From Microdochium bolleyi (Eukaryota > Ascomycota > Sordariomycetes > Xylariales > Microdochiaceae): 64,000 nt of DNA. Numbering within the stretch: the first letter of the stretch is position 1; every line of letters starts with the position of its first letter. The position numbers and the translations under genes are program-made. Positions 49,841-62,561 of the stretch are shown one piece after another. The stretch covers positions 798,941-862,940 of the forward strand of contig KQ964257.1 in NCBI GenBank assembly GCA_001566295.1, in the 5' to 3' direction. The notes below the pieces were generated by a model. That model was not told the DNA's origin. It saw nothing but the letters and a program-made list of their open reading frames with translations, and did not search any database.

Positions 49841-52800
49841 CTATCCTTGTCGGCTGCTCTTCAGGAGCTCTTGCAAATACTTTCCAAATGTCTTCTTGTC
49901 GACCGATGTGGTCATGGAGCGCAAGAAGTCGTGGCCGTCTGTGCCCAGAGCTGGGAAAAGGGAGCTTTGCAGGTGCTGGATAAAGCGCTCGCCTGTCTTG
50001 AGGTAGATGGCCTGCTCGAGGCCAGCGATCTCGTTGAGCACTTGCTTCGTCTGGGCATCCGCCCAAGGCTTGAAGTTGGGATCTCTCAGAACCTCCCAGC
50101 AGACCGCATGAAAGCGGTCAATCAAGAATTGGTCAAAGCCGGGAATGGTTGGAGCAGGGGATCCAGTGGGCGCAGATGGGTTCGCAGAGATGTTTGCGAT
50201 ATCGGCGCCTCCCCACACATTTGCCATCTTTGTAAGAAGACCGAAGGCCAGACGACTAGCTGGAAGATTGCCAGAAGCTGGATCGACCTCCCGAGCCAAG
50301 CCGAGGATAGACGTGAAGAGGGCATCGAAAAAGCCTTGGTTCGCCTCCGATATGAGTACTCCAGCAAGATCATTGTTCAGAATGATGCCCAAAAATGTCA
50401 GATACTCCCTGCGAAGCTCTGCCAACTGGATCTCATCATCCGTACCACTGATGGGTTCCGAAAGCCCACCAAAAATTCGCTGGAGCAGTGGCGTCAGCAA
50501 CTGGTTCAGGACGTCGAAGATCTCAGACTTAAAACCATAGACAACCTGGTCAAGCAGACGCAGGAACATGGCCATCTCATCCTTAGACGAGCTCTGCGAC
50601 AGGAGACCCTCGATCCACTGTGGCAGCTGGGGCAGCACAGCGGACCCGAGAACACCCAGTAGACGTGAGAATGCCGAGCGACAAGCTGTGCGAACCTCGG
50701 AAGACCCGTTCAGTTGCCCGAGGGCAATCAGAATGGCTTCAGCAGCACGCGCAAACTCGTCCGAGAGGACCTTCTCCGGCGGGGAGCGCTGAGTTGCGCT
50801 GTTCGTTCCTGGCATCCAGTCGGAGAAGCCGTGGGCTAGTGTGCCGAGTGCCAGGATGATGTGATGGATCTGTAGCACAGCCTGAGCATCGCCAGACTTA
50901 GCCTTGGGCAGGTTCTGCTCCATATCTTGAAACAATGGCGACAGCACTGATCTCGCATACAGGGCTTGTTTGTCGGCAGGAGTGCTCGATGTGGATGACA
51001 CGCAACCTATAGCTTCGAAGAGGTATAACTGGCTTGTGAACACAGCATCTGCGGAATTATCGGTCTGGTCAGATGACATGTCGTCGTCGGCCTCGTCGCC
51101 GGGAACCTCTGCCTTGATTGGTAACAAATCGCTGATCGATTGGATAATAGTCTCGGCGACATTGCCAACCTGAGCACGCAGGTGCTTCACGAAGCGATGG
51201 AACAGATACCACGATCTAGTGCGGATGCGAACGTGGTCATGGTGGACAAGTCGGACAAAGTGCTCCAGCACGGGCCCAATAAATTGTGTCTGCGTTTCAA
51301 AGAATGCGCAGTAGCGCACACAAATCTCCATGTACTGGAGAAGGATAGCAGGATGAGGAAAGGTGGCAATGCCTGTGAACAAAGTCATTAGAATCCCCGT
51401 CGCGTTGTGAGTGTCATTCGGGCCATGACTTACCAGACTGGACCATCTTGGCCATCATAGCCATAAGCCGTTCCGAAGCAGCTGGGTTCGGTTGGCTCTT
51501 GGCACCTAGTCCTTGATTTGGCATGGCGAGCTCGCCAAAGAGAAACATCTCGTGGAGAGCGAGATCCAGGTCTCTCCAGTCCATGTTTGATCCTTGCTCA
51601 TCTAGTCTCTGGAACGTGTTTGCCACGACATTGCTCAGGACTTCAATGTATAGATTCTCGTCCACCGCAGCCACACTCTTCTGCAGCACTTGGAGCCGTT
51701 TCCGCAGCTCTTGAAACTCTGCCTCGTCGGTTTGTTCATCCTCATTGCCCCATGAGCATGTCTCGTCGTAGCGCATCTTGAGAATGATGGCGTCCAGAAT
51801 CGGTGGCAACGAGCCCGAGAACGCTTCTGGTAACTTTTGCAACCGCCGCAGGTATGTGAGGACATCGGTCAAAGAAGGAATGACTGTCGAGCAAATTTCG
51901 TCGTACTCGTCCGAGAAGAAGCGCAGAAGGGAGGGGATGAAATCGTGAAGTAGCTGATTTGCTTTCGCTCTCGTGTTGTCGTCTGTGGATTTGTCCTCGA
52001 GTACGCGCACCAAGTCGGCTATGGTGGTATTGACAAGTTTGGCGACAGACTCGCCAAGATCGGTGTCGTACTGTGGCGTGCCCTTCCACTCGTTGAGAGG
52101 CGGGCTAGCAATGAGCTGAGTAACGATCTCGCGCAAATTCAGAAACGAGATCATCTCGGTTTTGTCTGCAGGGCGCATTTTCTTGCCAACGATCTCGGTG
52201 AAGGCGTCGACAGCCGCATGCCGGACTTTGTCCTCGCCACCTCCATGACTGCGTCCGACTAAAGGCAGGATGTGGCCAAGCATACCGTCGCTGATGATCA
52301 GAGAGATGTCAATCCAACTGGACCACCTACCAATCACCTTCAAAGTCATCTCGATGATGGCATCGTCCCGGTTGGCAAACTGCGAAAGAATATCCTGCCA
52401 TGACTGTGCCACCTTAGGCACGTCTCTGCTCCTCAGGAGATCCTTGAGCTCAGAGTGCAATCTGGATTGATTATCCTGGCGCATGACGAGCACGTCAGCG
52501 ATCTCGTCGTGGATCGAGCCGAGTATGCGCAGGTACATCACAACGCCAAGGGCATTGTCCCTAGCGTTGCTTCCAGGAAGCACCGTAAGAGCCAGGAAGT
52601 CGTCGATAGCGCTCTCCCAGCCATGCTGGTAAAGCGTGATGAAGAGTGTTGTCAGGGTCTGCGTGACCTTGTTCTGCAAGTTTGCTGGGTCTGCTTCGGA
52701 CTGCCGGCCGGAGCCATAAGTGTTCCGCACGTACTCGAGAAGGGAGTCTTTGAGGTACGTCAAGCTTTGGCCGTCGAGAGTCTGGATCTGGACAGCGTGG

Positions 52801-53065
52801 TTGACGATCTCGAGCGTGACATGTCGGACGACATCAGAGGTCCTTGGACTCCTTGTGAACAAGGCTAGGCAGGCTTGCCAAGCTTGTGGATCCGATCGAA
52901 GCTGGTTCAAGTACTCAAAGGCTTGGCCTTTGAGATTCTGGTCGGATGATGGATTCCAGGTTATCTCGATGGCATTCTCAATCTAAGTAGATGGTACATT
53001 AGCATAAATTCACATTTGTAGTGGCATGCCCAGCTCAGGTGAAGCTGTCATACTTGAGATTCCAT
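49841..53065 (-). CDS. LOS1: Exportin-T, tRNA nuclear exporter (Los1/Xpot)
   Basis: Three exons, 53054-53065, 51434-52982 and 49841-51372, encode 1,030 residues, the usual size of this karyopherin-beta. The first exon is only 12 nt and codes for MESQ; splicing a 71-nt intron joins it to IENAIEITWNPSSDQNLKGQ, the conserved importin-N start. Further blocks, AFEYLNQLRSDPQAW, FLNLREIVTQLI, GIATFPHPAILLQYMEICVR and HVRIRTRSWYLFHRFVKHLR, fit the exportin-T HEAT-repeat array. The protein binds mature tRNA with Ran-GTP and moves it to the cytoplasm (known family). It has no ATPase or other catalytic motif, as expected. The gene converges on the aminopeptidase. The upstream 5 kb has no supported gene. 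Confidence 0.96.
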
Positions 53066-56000
53066 CTCGCCCAGAACCCAAACCCAGGGACTAGGTCCAG
53101 GCTCGAATGTGGTGGTTTCGCACTACGCGCTCACGGCGACTGCAGGGTGACCTCGCCTGTGTAGATGTTGCTGGCAGGCGGCAGAGTCTCGACTCGGGTA
53201 ACTTTGGATCGTTTGCTATAGCTGCAGCATGTGACAGAGCTCAGGGAGTGTGAAGTACGAGTCCGGCAACGGGAAAGGTTCGGAACAGTAGTGATCGGGT
53301 GAAGCCTGCTGTTTGCCGCAGATCTAGTCAGCACTTCAGAAAAACACCTTTTGCGGTGCGTACCGGCGGCATGGCCGGCAGCGGATCGAGGACCTACAGG
53401 ATATTAGAGCGGGGCAGAGATGGACGGCGGTAAGCACACGGCAGGTGTCGTTGAGATGTTGGCACTGGACACAGTACGGAGGGTATCTGTGGGATCACGA
53501 CCGGGCGTTGAAGGTCGGATCACGTAGCAGGCATGCACACGGATATCGATCGATCTGTGGCCGGATCTGTACGAGCTCCGGTCGGCGGTTCGGTCGTTGG
53601 AGGACGAAGTGGGATACGTTGGCAGTACTATATGTCGGGGCAACAGAGGGGCTGAGGGTTGCTGGCCACGCCGAAATAGCCTTGTCCCTTGTGACGTATC
53701 CGAACCGGTGATGTGTTTGCCTGGGTTTGCTAGCGACCTGGAGTCGTGCGTGTTTTCGTTGGCGGTCTGGCGGAGGGGTCGAGGTGGAAAAGCAGCGGAG
53801 CACAAGCGGCATTAGACGAAGCGTCCCGCCCGATCTTTCTTTGACCTGAATGTCAGGCAACGCCCCACACAGGCAAGTACAGGTGCCGGGGCTTCAGTGC
53901 GGGCACAGGACGACAAAAAAAGCTCCACGACTACAATGGCCGTGTGGTATCTACCAGGTTGGCCGTCCTCATAGCGTTTGGCCAGTCCCGCTCAACTCTG
54001 AACCTCTGGACGTTCTTCTTTATAGCTTGGAGAGGCATGCGCAAATATGGAGCTACAGCCAGGCTTGTAAAACGATGCACGGCTGATGTAGTAGTGCACA
54101 AAACAAGGGAGCGGGGGATGCTTGTGACAGGCACATGAGAGAAATGAGGTGCAGAGTGCCTGACTGACCTCGAGGTAGGTCATTATCGAGCGGCATGCAG
54201 CAGACGAACGACAACGAGGCGTTCGTCGGGGTCGTAGGTTGCTTCATGCGCAATGCGCGGGCGTGCACAGGCGGCCGGGCCACAATGTCAGGGCCCAACC
54301 CCACCATGGCTCTGCCGACAATATTCGATGCTCGAGCTCACTTTTTCAGCAAGCTTGAGGCTGGCAAGTGCCGGAGCTCAGGCAGGCGGTGAGGGGTGCT
54401 CTGAGGGAGGGGCAGCCAGCGGACCACGCTTTCTGCCTCGGCGCACGTCAAAGCTGCGACAGGCTGTTATCATATCGCAATCTTATCATGGTCAACGTTC
54501 AAGATGTGGCTGCTCTTCGAGACACTCTTGGATGTTTCACTCGGCCCAGCTTCTGGAAATCCAAGATGATGTGGGACGGCTTCTTCCGGGTGGAGAGGCT
54601 GTTGCTTTGCGGGCTGGGCTGTCACGAGCTTTCCTGGCTGTTGAGCTCTATCTAAATGTGACGATACTCACACACAAGCGAGTGACCGCATACAACCACC
54701 ATCACATCCTCACATTGGCCATACTGGCCGTGTTGTCTTGCTTGATTGTTGTCGAGGTCAGTTGCACTGGGTCCATTGAGAAGGATACATGCGACAAGGC
54801 CCTCCAAAGGTCATCGCGACGGGAAGTCTAGCAGCCTCACAGTGGCTGACATTAGATGCTCCGGCGGGCGGGCTGATTGCATTTGGTAAGGAGCATCGCC
54901 CGGGCGAGCTGTGTGAACGTACCTAAGCGTAGCTTTGCAGGAACGTCGAGCACGGCCAGAGGTCGTAATGATCTTTTTGCACCAACGGTGTGAACAAGAT
55001 GGCCAGCATTAGCAGACCGAGGCCTTCTTCGTGCTGCGGCACTATCAATGCTCCCTCTTTTCTCCGGAGGAGAATGGGGTGTAAAGGATGAAGTTAGGAA
55101 GTGCTAGCTGGTGATCGGGCATTGTAGCCAGGAAAACAATGACTCAACCCCAGGTGGTCCCCATGCTGCAAAACCTTTGTCACATGCCGCTGGCCCTCAC
55201 CGTCCAGGAGGCCCTCAAGACTAACGTAAGGCTACAGTGAAACCTCCAAGGACACAGTCTAATGGACTATTAATCAACTCTTCCTTTTCATGTCCAAGAC
55301 CGAGCGAGGTCATTCGTGCAGTTGCCAACAAAGCCCGGAGGACGTGTGCCCCAGCCTGGAGCCGTGCCCACGGCACAAGGCGCGCTTCGTGCGGTCGCAG
55401 CCTCACGCGACAATTGGTGTTCGCGTCGGGGCCGGCCAAGGCGCTCTTTGGTGATCATGACGACATCCAGCTCGCGACGACCGTTCGCGTGGTGGCACGG
55501 TGGCTGTAATGCTGCACGTGGGTTGATCACAACTAAATGACTGTCGCACGATTGAGGAGCCCCTGGACGCAAATGGGTGGCGGCGCCAGGTCAGGGTTTC
55601 TGATTGGTTAATGGGGCGGGCTGGGCGCGGTGCTCAACAACCAACGCATTCATGCTCGATGAAGGTGAGCATGCATGAGGCTGCCGTCTACTAATGCTTG
55701 GTGTAATGTCGCGTGCGTACATGTTTGTCTTGGATATGGGCTCCTTCGTGCCGTAAAAGGCCTTGCTTTTTCACATAGTGCCAAATCTGAACTTGTACAT
55801 GCAGTGCTAGCAGCCACAATGCTTTGGGTGCGGCAAAAGCATTTCGAAGAGGCGGAGTATCTAACCCTAGAGTACCTTAAGGTACGCAGTAGCTGACGGA
55901 GTGCATGAGTGGCCGACTCAGCTGTCTATGAGGACAAACAGTGGAGTTGCTCGGTGGTGGCACTGGGAAAGCGAGAAACGAAACGTTGATCGACAAAGTC

Positions 56001-57889
56001 TACAGACTAATCGCATGTAGTTGGTTTACTCTTGAGCCTGCGCGTATCAGAAGCCGCGACAGAGAACCACGACGCTATCCGCGAGATGAGCGGTGGGACA
56101 GGTACCCGCTGGCTCGCTTTGGCTCGAGTTGCAGACCTCATGCTGTGGCGGGCTTGATTGCCTGTGGGTGACTGCTTCCAGAAGTGGCGGGAGGTTTTGC
56201 ATCGCAGGCTATTGGACTGTGAGCCTTGGGCCCTGGTAGTCGACCGATCCCAGAAGAGGCAGGCGGGCGATGCAGAGGCCAGACAGCGACGATGCATAGG
56301 GCCAGGGCTGCTCGACGTTGGCGCCCAGCACGCGAGACGATGGATGCAGGCCGAGGCCGGCCCACCAATCGCCGCGTGTCGCCCCTGGATCATCGCCCGG
56401 GCGGCGTTGTGTTCCTGCATTAGCGCTACATGGTCTCCCACACCCGCAATCTGCCATCCCATGGGATTGTGCTCAAGCCGCAGGGCCCCAGCCTGGTGGT
56501 GGCAACAGTCGGCCCCTTGGCAGTAGCACGCGATTACTGTCGGAGGAGCTCGAAGAGGTAGTAGTCCACCATAGATTAAATGGCAAATGAGATGCGTCAG
56601 TCACCTCATGCTCAATCTGCTGGTCCAAGGCCCGGCAGGCCGGCCCCGACTCTCTGCTCAAGTGGCAAGCTGGATACCTGATCGCTTTGTACATCCCGTA
56701 CATCTCATCTGCGGCGCATGCTCTTGCGAGACGAGTGGATTGTGTTTCGCAACCAGAGGCGATTTGCGTGTTGTCAAAGGCTATCGATTTAATGGGTGCT
56801 TGGGGTAGAAAGGATCTCTGGACAAACGAGGACTTGAGTCGCTCCTTCCTGAAGTCCTCCGTAGTCCAGCTCGGCACCTGAGGACCAGAACAATCACGAG
56901 CGCATTTGAAGCTCTTTGCACCTTTTAGCACCTCTGCACGATGGAACTTGAAGTCCAACTGGGAGCCAAGCAGGACTATTACCAGCAAGCTTTCGTGCAG
57001 CCACGATGCAATGGCGCAATGCACGCCCAGCAGCACCTGTGCTTAGCACCACAGTCTCCCTCAGCCATATGCCTCCGCGGTAGGTACATCGACGCCTGGT
57101 ACTCCGTGCCGGCACTAGTTAGGAAGTATCTGGGATGGGCAAGGCTCTCATTTGGGCATGGAACCCCCGTCGCGATGCCGTTACAAGTTGACAGGCCTCC
57201 AGGGCATCGACTATTCCTGCGGAGAAGGGGGAAAGAGGGCCGCCATCTTGATGCAAGCCTACACGCACTGACCATGAGCCACCCGCAGATCAAGAGCGGA
57301 GCACTGTCCTGAGCAATCGCCAGCAAGGGCCGCGCGAGTCGTCGATGGCTGCCAACCGCGAGGCGTAGCATGTTCCCAATCTTGCCAGGCGACGCGGATG
57401 GCGGCGAGTCGTAAACGCCACATCGGCGCCGTCGAAGAGCCGCCAGCAGACTTGGAGCCTGCTGCTCCTGAGCAATGTCTTTGTTCTGGTGCACCAGCAC
57501 AAGACAAGCAGGAGGGCTTGCAGATTGGGCCCACCACCCAAGATCCGCGCTGCGGCAAGACATGCAAGCGAGCGGGCGGCGTGCGGTTGGCGGTGAAATT
57601 GAACGGCACATGCGGACGAGCAGCGGCCCCTGTTGCCGCCCAGATGGCCGCCACGGACGCTCCACTACGAAAGTGCTTGTCGACTTGTCGAGTGCCCCTC
57701 GTCCCCGAGCCCCTGTTCCCGAGATGGCACTGCTAATTTCCCAGGGGTCGGGATGCTTGCTCCTCCGATCCACAACGCTCGACCGACAGTGGCGCACCGC
57801 GGCGCCTCCCCCAAGGCCCCCTCGACGCTCCTCGTTGATGCTCTTCACATCAAGCTATTAATATGCGTCCTCGTCCTCTGTTTCTAGCC
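53066..57889. other. Gene-poor intergenic stretch, 4.8 kb
   Basis: No supported gene. Frames such as 54253-54831 (plus, 192 codons, one hydrophobic segment near the end) and 56979-57848 (minus, non-ATG start) have no recognisable domain. There is a 14-bp perfect palindrome GTACCTTAAGGTAC at 55872-55885. The left end is the LOS1 promoter; the right end is the promoter of the GPI-protein gene. Confidence 0.45.
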
Positions 57890-58062
57890 GGTTTTCTCTT
57901 TCCCTTTCCTCTCCAGCCCAACAGCCAATAACACACAACTTTGACCTCGGTCGTCCATTCTTTTCACCAACGCTCCCAACAGCCTCGCCGCTACCACGCT
58001 CTTTCAGCACCTATACTTAATTCTCGTCTCTTTCGACAGAACCAACCCCTCAAACCTTCAAA
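57890..58062 (+). promoter_or_regulatory. Pyrimidine-rich 5' leader of the GPI-protein gene
   Basis: A C/T-dominated leader leads directly to CTTCAAAATG, a start context common in strongly expressed fungal genes. The transcription start cannot be placed exactly. Confidence 0.5.
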
Positions 58063-58752
58063 ATGCGTTTCGCTACTGTCGCCCTCATGGCCGGTGTTGC
58101 CGCTGCCAAGACCGTCTACCAGACCGACTACGTTACCATCACCTCGTGCGGTCCTGAGGTCCCTGACTGCCCGGCCTCGTCCACCGTCACCTACAGCAGC
58201 ACCTACGCTGTCTCGACCACCTCCCCCGTCGAGGCCTACCCTACCAAGCCCGCTGGCGAGTACCCCGTCTACCCTCCCGTGGCCACCTCGTCCACCCACC
58301 CCGGCCAGGAGTACCCCGTCCAGACTCCCTCCACCCCTGCCGAGGAGTACCCGGTCGTCTCTACCTCTGCCACCAAGCCCACCGAGGAGTACCCCGTCCA
58401 GACCCCCTCGGTTCCGGCTGAGGAGTACCCCGTTGTCTCTACCTCCGCCACCAAGCCCGGCCAGGACACTCCCGTCTACCCGACTGCCGGTGTCTCGACC
58501 TCCGTCGTGACCTACTCTACCTGCGTCCCTACCGTCTCCTACTCGACCGTCACCGTCTACCCCAGCAAGCCCGCCACCTACCCCGTTGGCCCTACTGGCG
58601 GCAACCCGACTGCTCCCCACCCCACCGGTGGCTACCCCACCCACTCTGCTCCTCCCAGCTACCCCACCGTCCCCGTTGCCGGTGCCCCCAAGACCGCTGG
58701 CTCCGTCATCCTCGCCGCTGCTGCCGGCGTTGTTGCCGTCCTCCTCATCTAA
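58063..58752 (+). CDS. Small GPI-anchored, Tyr-Pro-Val repeat cell-surface protein
   Basis: A single exon encodes 229 residues. The N-terminus MRFATVALMAGVAAAKT is a signal peptide with likely cleavage after Ala15. The C-terminus has a small-residue region (VAGAPKTAG) followed by a hydrophobic tail (SVILAAAAGVVAVLLI), as needed for a GPI anchor. Between them the protein is Ser/Thr/Pro-rich, so heavy O-glycosylation is likely. It contains two nearly identical 26-residue repeats (EYPVQTPS..EEYPVVSTSATKP) plus a partial copy upstream. Cysteines are few (29, 36, 154). Third codon positions are almost all C or G with a strong preference for C, which suggests very high expression. I infer a wall or plasma-membrane surface protein. 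No enzyme domain is present. The long open frame on the opposite strand follows from this codon bias. Confidence 0.92.
   Translation: MRFATVALMAGVAAAKTVYQTDYVTITSCGPEVPDCPASSTVTYSSTYAVSTTSPVEAYPTKPAGEYPVYPPVATSSTHPGQEYPVQTPSTPAEEYPVVSTSATKPTEEYPVQTPSVPAEEYPVVSTSATKPGQDTPVYPTAGVSTSVVTYSTCVPTVSYSTVTVYPSKPATYPVGPTGGNPTAPHPTGGYPTHSAPPSYPTVPVAGAPKTAGSVILAAAAGVVAVLLI
58309..58464 (+). repeat. Two 78-bp tandem in-frame repeats in the GPI protein
   Basis: Units 58309-58386 and 58387-58464 encode 26 residues each and differ at a small number of positions, many of them synonymous. A diverged partial copy precedes them at about 58258. Confidence 0.9.
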
Positions 58753-61700
58753 GTATCTCCTCGGACTTGTCCTTGCGAGCACTTTAGACTCATGGAGTGA
58801 TGTGGAGTTGTGGAGAGAGCGTCTGTCTTGATACCCACTTGAACTGTCTCGGCAGCTCATGGCAGGCGCTGTATACTGGGGAGGAATGCCCGTGGCGCGT
58901 TCGAGAGCGCAGATAATACAACCCTGTACCTAATCTTCTAATTGTATCTATGGGCGTGGAGTGCCACACTTGTCAATATCTCGCCGTTTCTCCCGTACTA
59001 TATTTGCAAATGCCACTTGACACAAAGGGCTTTTCAATCAAAAACCATCTATAAAAATAACTGCGAGAATAATCTATCCGTGACAATGTGATCTGAGTGT
59101 AAGTATCAAGCTTAGTAGGAACACTGCGCTGACTGAGACCTTGTCTTAGACAATCCCGAGAGCCCGACCAGCCAAGGCGGGTCGGGCAACGGCGTCCGCA
59201 TGGGAGGCTTGGGGGCTTGTGCCACTCGGCGCTAGTCAGGAACCGCGGCTTCACATTGAAAGCCCGCCCCCGCTTTTCCCACATCGGGGGAGGATCAGCG
59301 CTTCCAGGGACACTCAGTCTCCCCGCCTATTGTACACTCGGCACACGCAGTACCTGTAGCGGAACTAATACCACATTGCACTCAAGGTCGGCTCCAACTC
59401 GCAGATACCTACGCTTATGTCGGACATGGCCCGGTCTGAATTTGCAGAGAAGCGCGTGCATGTCCAGCCAGACTAGCATCTCCTCATTGGACTACAGTAT
59501 TATTCCAAGTATCAAACCAGATGGCGGAGAGCAGCAGCGAGTCCGACAGAGGGAAATTCATGTTACTACCCTGGCCATCCATCCTTTGGGAGGTGGGTGG
59601 AGCGCAGCCTCGGGGGCATGTCAGGGTCAGGATGGGCGGTGGTTTAGCCGAGATTGCAATCGACAGACACTCTTGCGCTGCTGCTGCTGCTTACCCCAGC
59701 GTGGAGCGAGACGGACCACGATTTGCCGCGCTCAATTGAGCGGTTTTCTCTCTTCTTTGTCCCGTCAGAACTGGGAGGGGGATGGGTCATGCTCGCTGGT
59801 CTGGGTTGTTCTGGTGCTGCCCATCATCGCTACTTGGGACGGGGCAAGGCTGATGAGATGTGGTTTGGTTCTATGGTCTGTAGACAGGCCGAGAAATAGA
59901 TGCTGACTGACCTTGATGGAACCATGTGCAGGCTGCTGTTCTTTGTTACCCTCCAAAGACTTGATCTTGGTGTCCGTCTCACTCACATCTCTAAAATCTT
60001 GTCGCGCATGCTGCAGCGCAGTGCCCCATGCAACCATCGTGATGTGCGTGTACATCCAGTCACGTTACTTTTTACTTTGCTTCATTTCAAACGCCCACTG
60101 CCAGGATTTGTATTTTGACACTTTCCTCCCTGGCGCAATCACAATCCTCGTGATGTTAGCGATGACAATCCTTCGTAAGTTTTATGGCGTCAAATGGTCC
60201 AAATCCGTGAGGAACACACGTTACATTGTGGTGAGGAGCCCCAGTCGTCAGCACTGCCCTCGTCCGGTCTTTGGCATGAAAGACGTTGGCGTGCAGCCGG
60301 TTGTGGGGAGGATGGATCCCACTTGTTTCAACTGTACATGAAACCCCTGGACGACAGTACCACCCGGACCCCGCATTGTCCTTGCGACTTCTTGTTCACT
60401 TTTCACTTTTTCTTCCTTTTACGGTGATTCGAGGGGGCCGGGGGTCCCAGAGCAACGCGGGATGGCCATGGTGAAGCAACTGGTCCGATACAGACTTGTT
60501 CAAAGTTTCGCCGGATACAAGCTGCTATTTCGGTCCCCAGCCAGTTCATCAGCTATCCAATTTGAAGCCCCAGCATCAGAGATAATTACTTGCAAAGACT
60601 TCGTGAAATGCATTCGAGCAGTAAAACATCTCAGAAGAGGGCAAACATATCGAGGAGCTTTTGATCTGGGTTGAACATAACTAGACCACCTCGTTTAGAC
60701 GTGACAGTTTCGTGTCGACTGTGCCTTGTGTTACGTGCGCGCTGCACAACCCACTAGTGATTCTGCCTGCTGGGCGAATCTACCAGGATTATCGTGGTCT
60801 ACCGCAGCTGAACTACCTACCACAGAAGTGTCCTGGCCAGTATATGGGCTTCCGACGCGGCCGCTCTCCGTTCCCAAGGAGAGGCTCCAGGACTCTGCCG
60901 GCCTCACCCGATCAGCTAGGTAAATATGCATGTCGCTGTCTAGCTTGAAGATGCGCCGGCTCTCGATGCAGGAGAGAGATATTGTTGAGCAAGCTCGAAG
61001 ACTCAAGACATGCGGAACCAAGCACGGTTGGGAGGTTGTACGGCTTGAGAGCAAAGCGGGCCTCTGGCACGGCTCTGGAGGTATCAGTTCTAACACTCGG
61101 TAATAGTCGGTCCCTGATACTGGGTCACGTAGATAGGAACCTATGGCCTGGGCCGATGCAATATGGTTCATCAACCAATGAACCAATGACCGGCACGACT
61201 CACGGTCGAGGTGCTTTGCTTAGTGCTCAGAGGGGTGCGCTAGGCTAGCGACGCTAAGGACAACAAGTTCACCGTCTAGTTGAGTATCGGCGTGTTTGTT
61301 TATATGAAGAGGTTGAAGCCCGAAATCTGCCATGTATTATCGCTGGTCGTGGGGAGTTGAATGTGTACCCAGTCTCACCGCTTGGCTTTCTAATAAAACG
61401 AAGGCATGAAACGAAGGTTCTTCTTAAAAATGGGTGCCGACTTCTGCGATCAGGACATATTGAACGGAGTCTTCACAACACACACTTTGCGCGCACAGCT
61501 AAATCGAGATGTCAATGAAACTCTGACACCTCGTCTCGACATTGCTGTCAATGTGCTTATCTCGACATTGCTGTTCTGCACCGCCTTGCCAGCCACGATG
61601 CGAGTCCGAGTAGCCAAGCACCAGTTCTAGTCTCATGCACGCGTGTCAAGCAACCCCTCCATAATCCCAAATGCTCAATCCAACAACCAGGCAGCAATCT

Positions 61701-62561
61701 ACCTCCCTCGGACTCGCATTCCCGAAAACGCTACATAATACAGCTTCATCGAAGCTCGAGGCTCTTTTCTGGTGAGACATGACGACACCACTGAGCCATC
61801 CATTCATCGGATCCGAAGGGGCGGGCACTAAGAAAAGCTTGGCACAACCCCCCTGGGAAATAAGCGAGTGCGAACGCTTCCGTGATTCGCCCGAGACTAC
61901 CAGAACAGGCATCTTTCACTTTCATACGCTTACCCAGCGAGTCAACATCAACACTGCCCTACGATAGCTTGGCGGTGCTTAAGGTCCTGCGCGCTTTTGG
62001 GGGCTTGTAGATGCATGGAGAGGGCAGGTGCATGGTAAGAGACGGAGGCAGTGCTGGTGGCGTGGTCTGTAGGTAGAGGCGGGAGTGCATCACCATGCAC
62101 ATCGGCCGAGACTCGTTGGTATGTGATGTACTGCGTACGCGTAGGTATTGTGTGCTATGTGTCACCAAGCAGCCGCAGGGGTTGCGGTTGGATGCTGACA
62201 GCTTGGCAGGGTCTAGCACGGAGCTCGAACGACTTGTCAGTGACGCGCTCTTTCTGCTGACATGGATCCAGAGTTGGTCGGCCAAGCTCGATCTTTTGTC
62301 GATGCGAGGCATTGAAGCTGGAGCAAAGCCCCAAGCCACTAGAGGCTCTTGGCAGGCGAGACTGATTCGTATGCTCAGGTATAAAGAGGTTGTGAGCCAT
62401 GAGCTCTGTCAGGCTGCTTGAGGGAGACCGCCATCAACTAGTCAAGCAATCTGCATCTTCATTGCCTCTAATCGGACCAACTCCCAGGCTCCTGGCAGAA
62501 CCAGCGATCTTCTCGACCCTAGATATCCAATCCCAGCTGGTCGGAGTCGGCTCCTCTCACC
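58753..62561. other. Gene-poor intergenic stretch, 3.8 kb
   Basis: No supported gene. The left part is the 3' region of the GPI gene and the right part the promoter of the RTA1-like gene. Open frames (for example 59217-59906 plus) lack motifs. Confidence 0.5.
61534..61574. repeat. 15-bp direct repeat with 11-bp spacer
   Basis: TCTCGACATTGCTGT occurs at 61534-61548 and again at 61560-61574. Confidence 0.8.

Noticed and set aside
54253..54831. 192-codon ATG frame with one hydrophobic segment near its end
   Set aside because: No recognisable domain, no signal peptide and overlapping frames. It cannot be supported without expression data.
56979..57848. 289-codon minus-strand frame upstream of the GPI-protein gene
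   Set aside because: Begins at a non-ATG codon, has random-looking composition and is overlapped by plus-strand frames.
57991..58860. 289-codon minus-strand frame opposite the GPI-protein gene, rich in Gly, Asp and Val
   Set aside because: It mirrors the strongly C-ending codon bias of the plus-strand gene, which has a signal peptide and GPI tail. It is a shadow frame.
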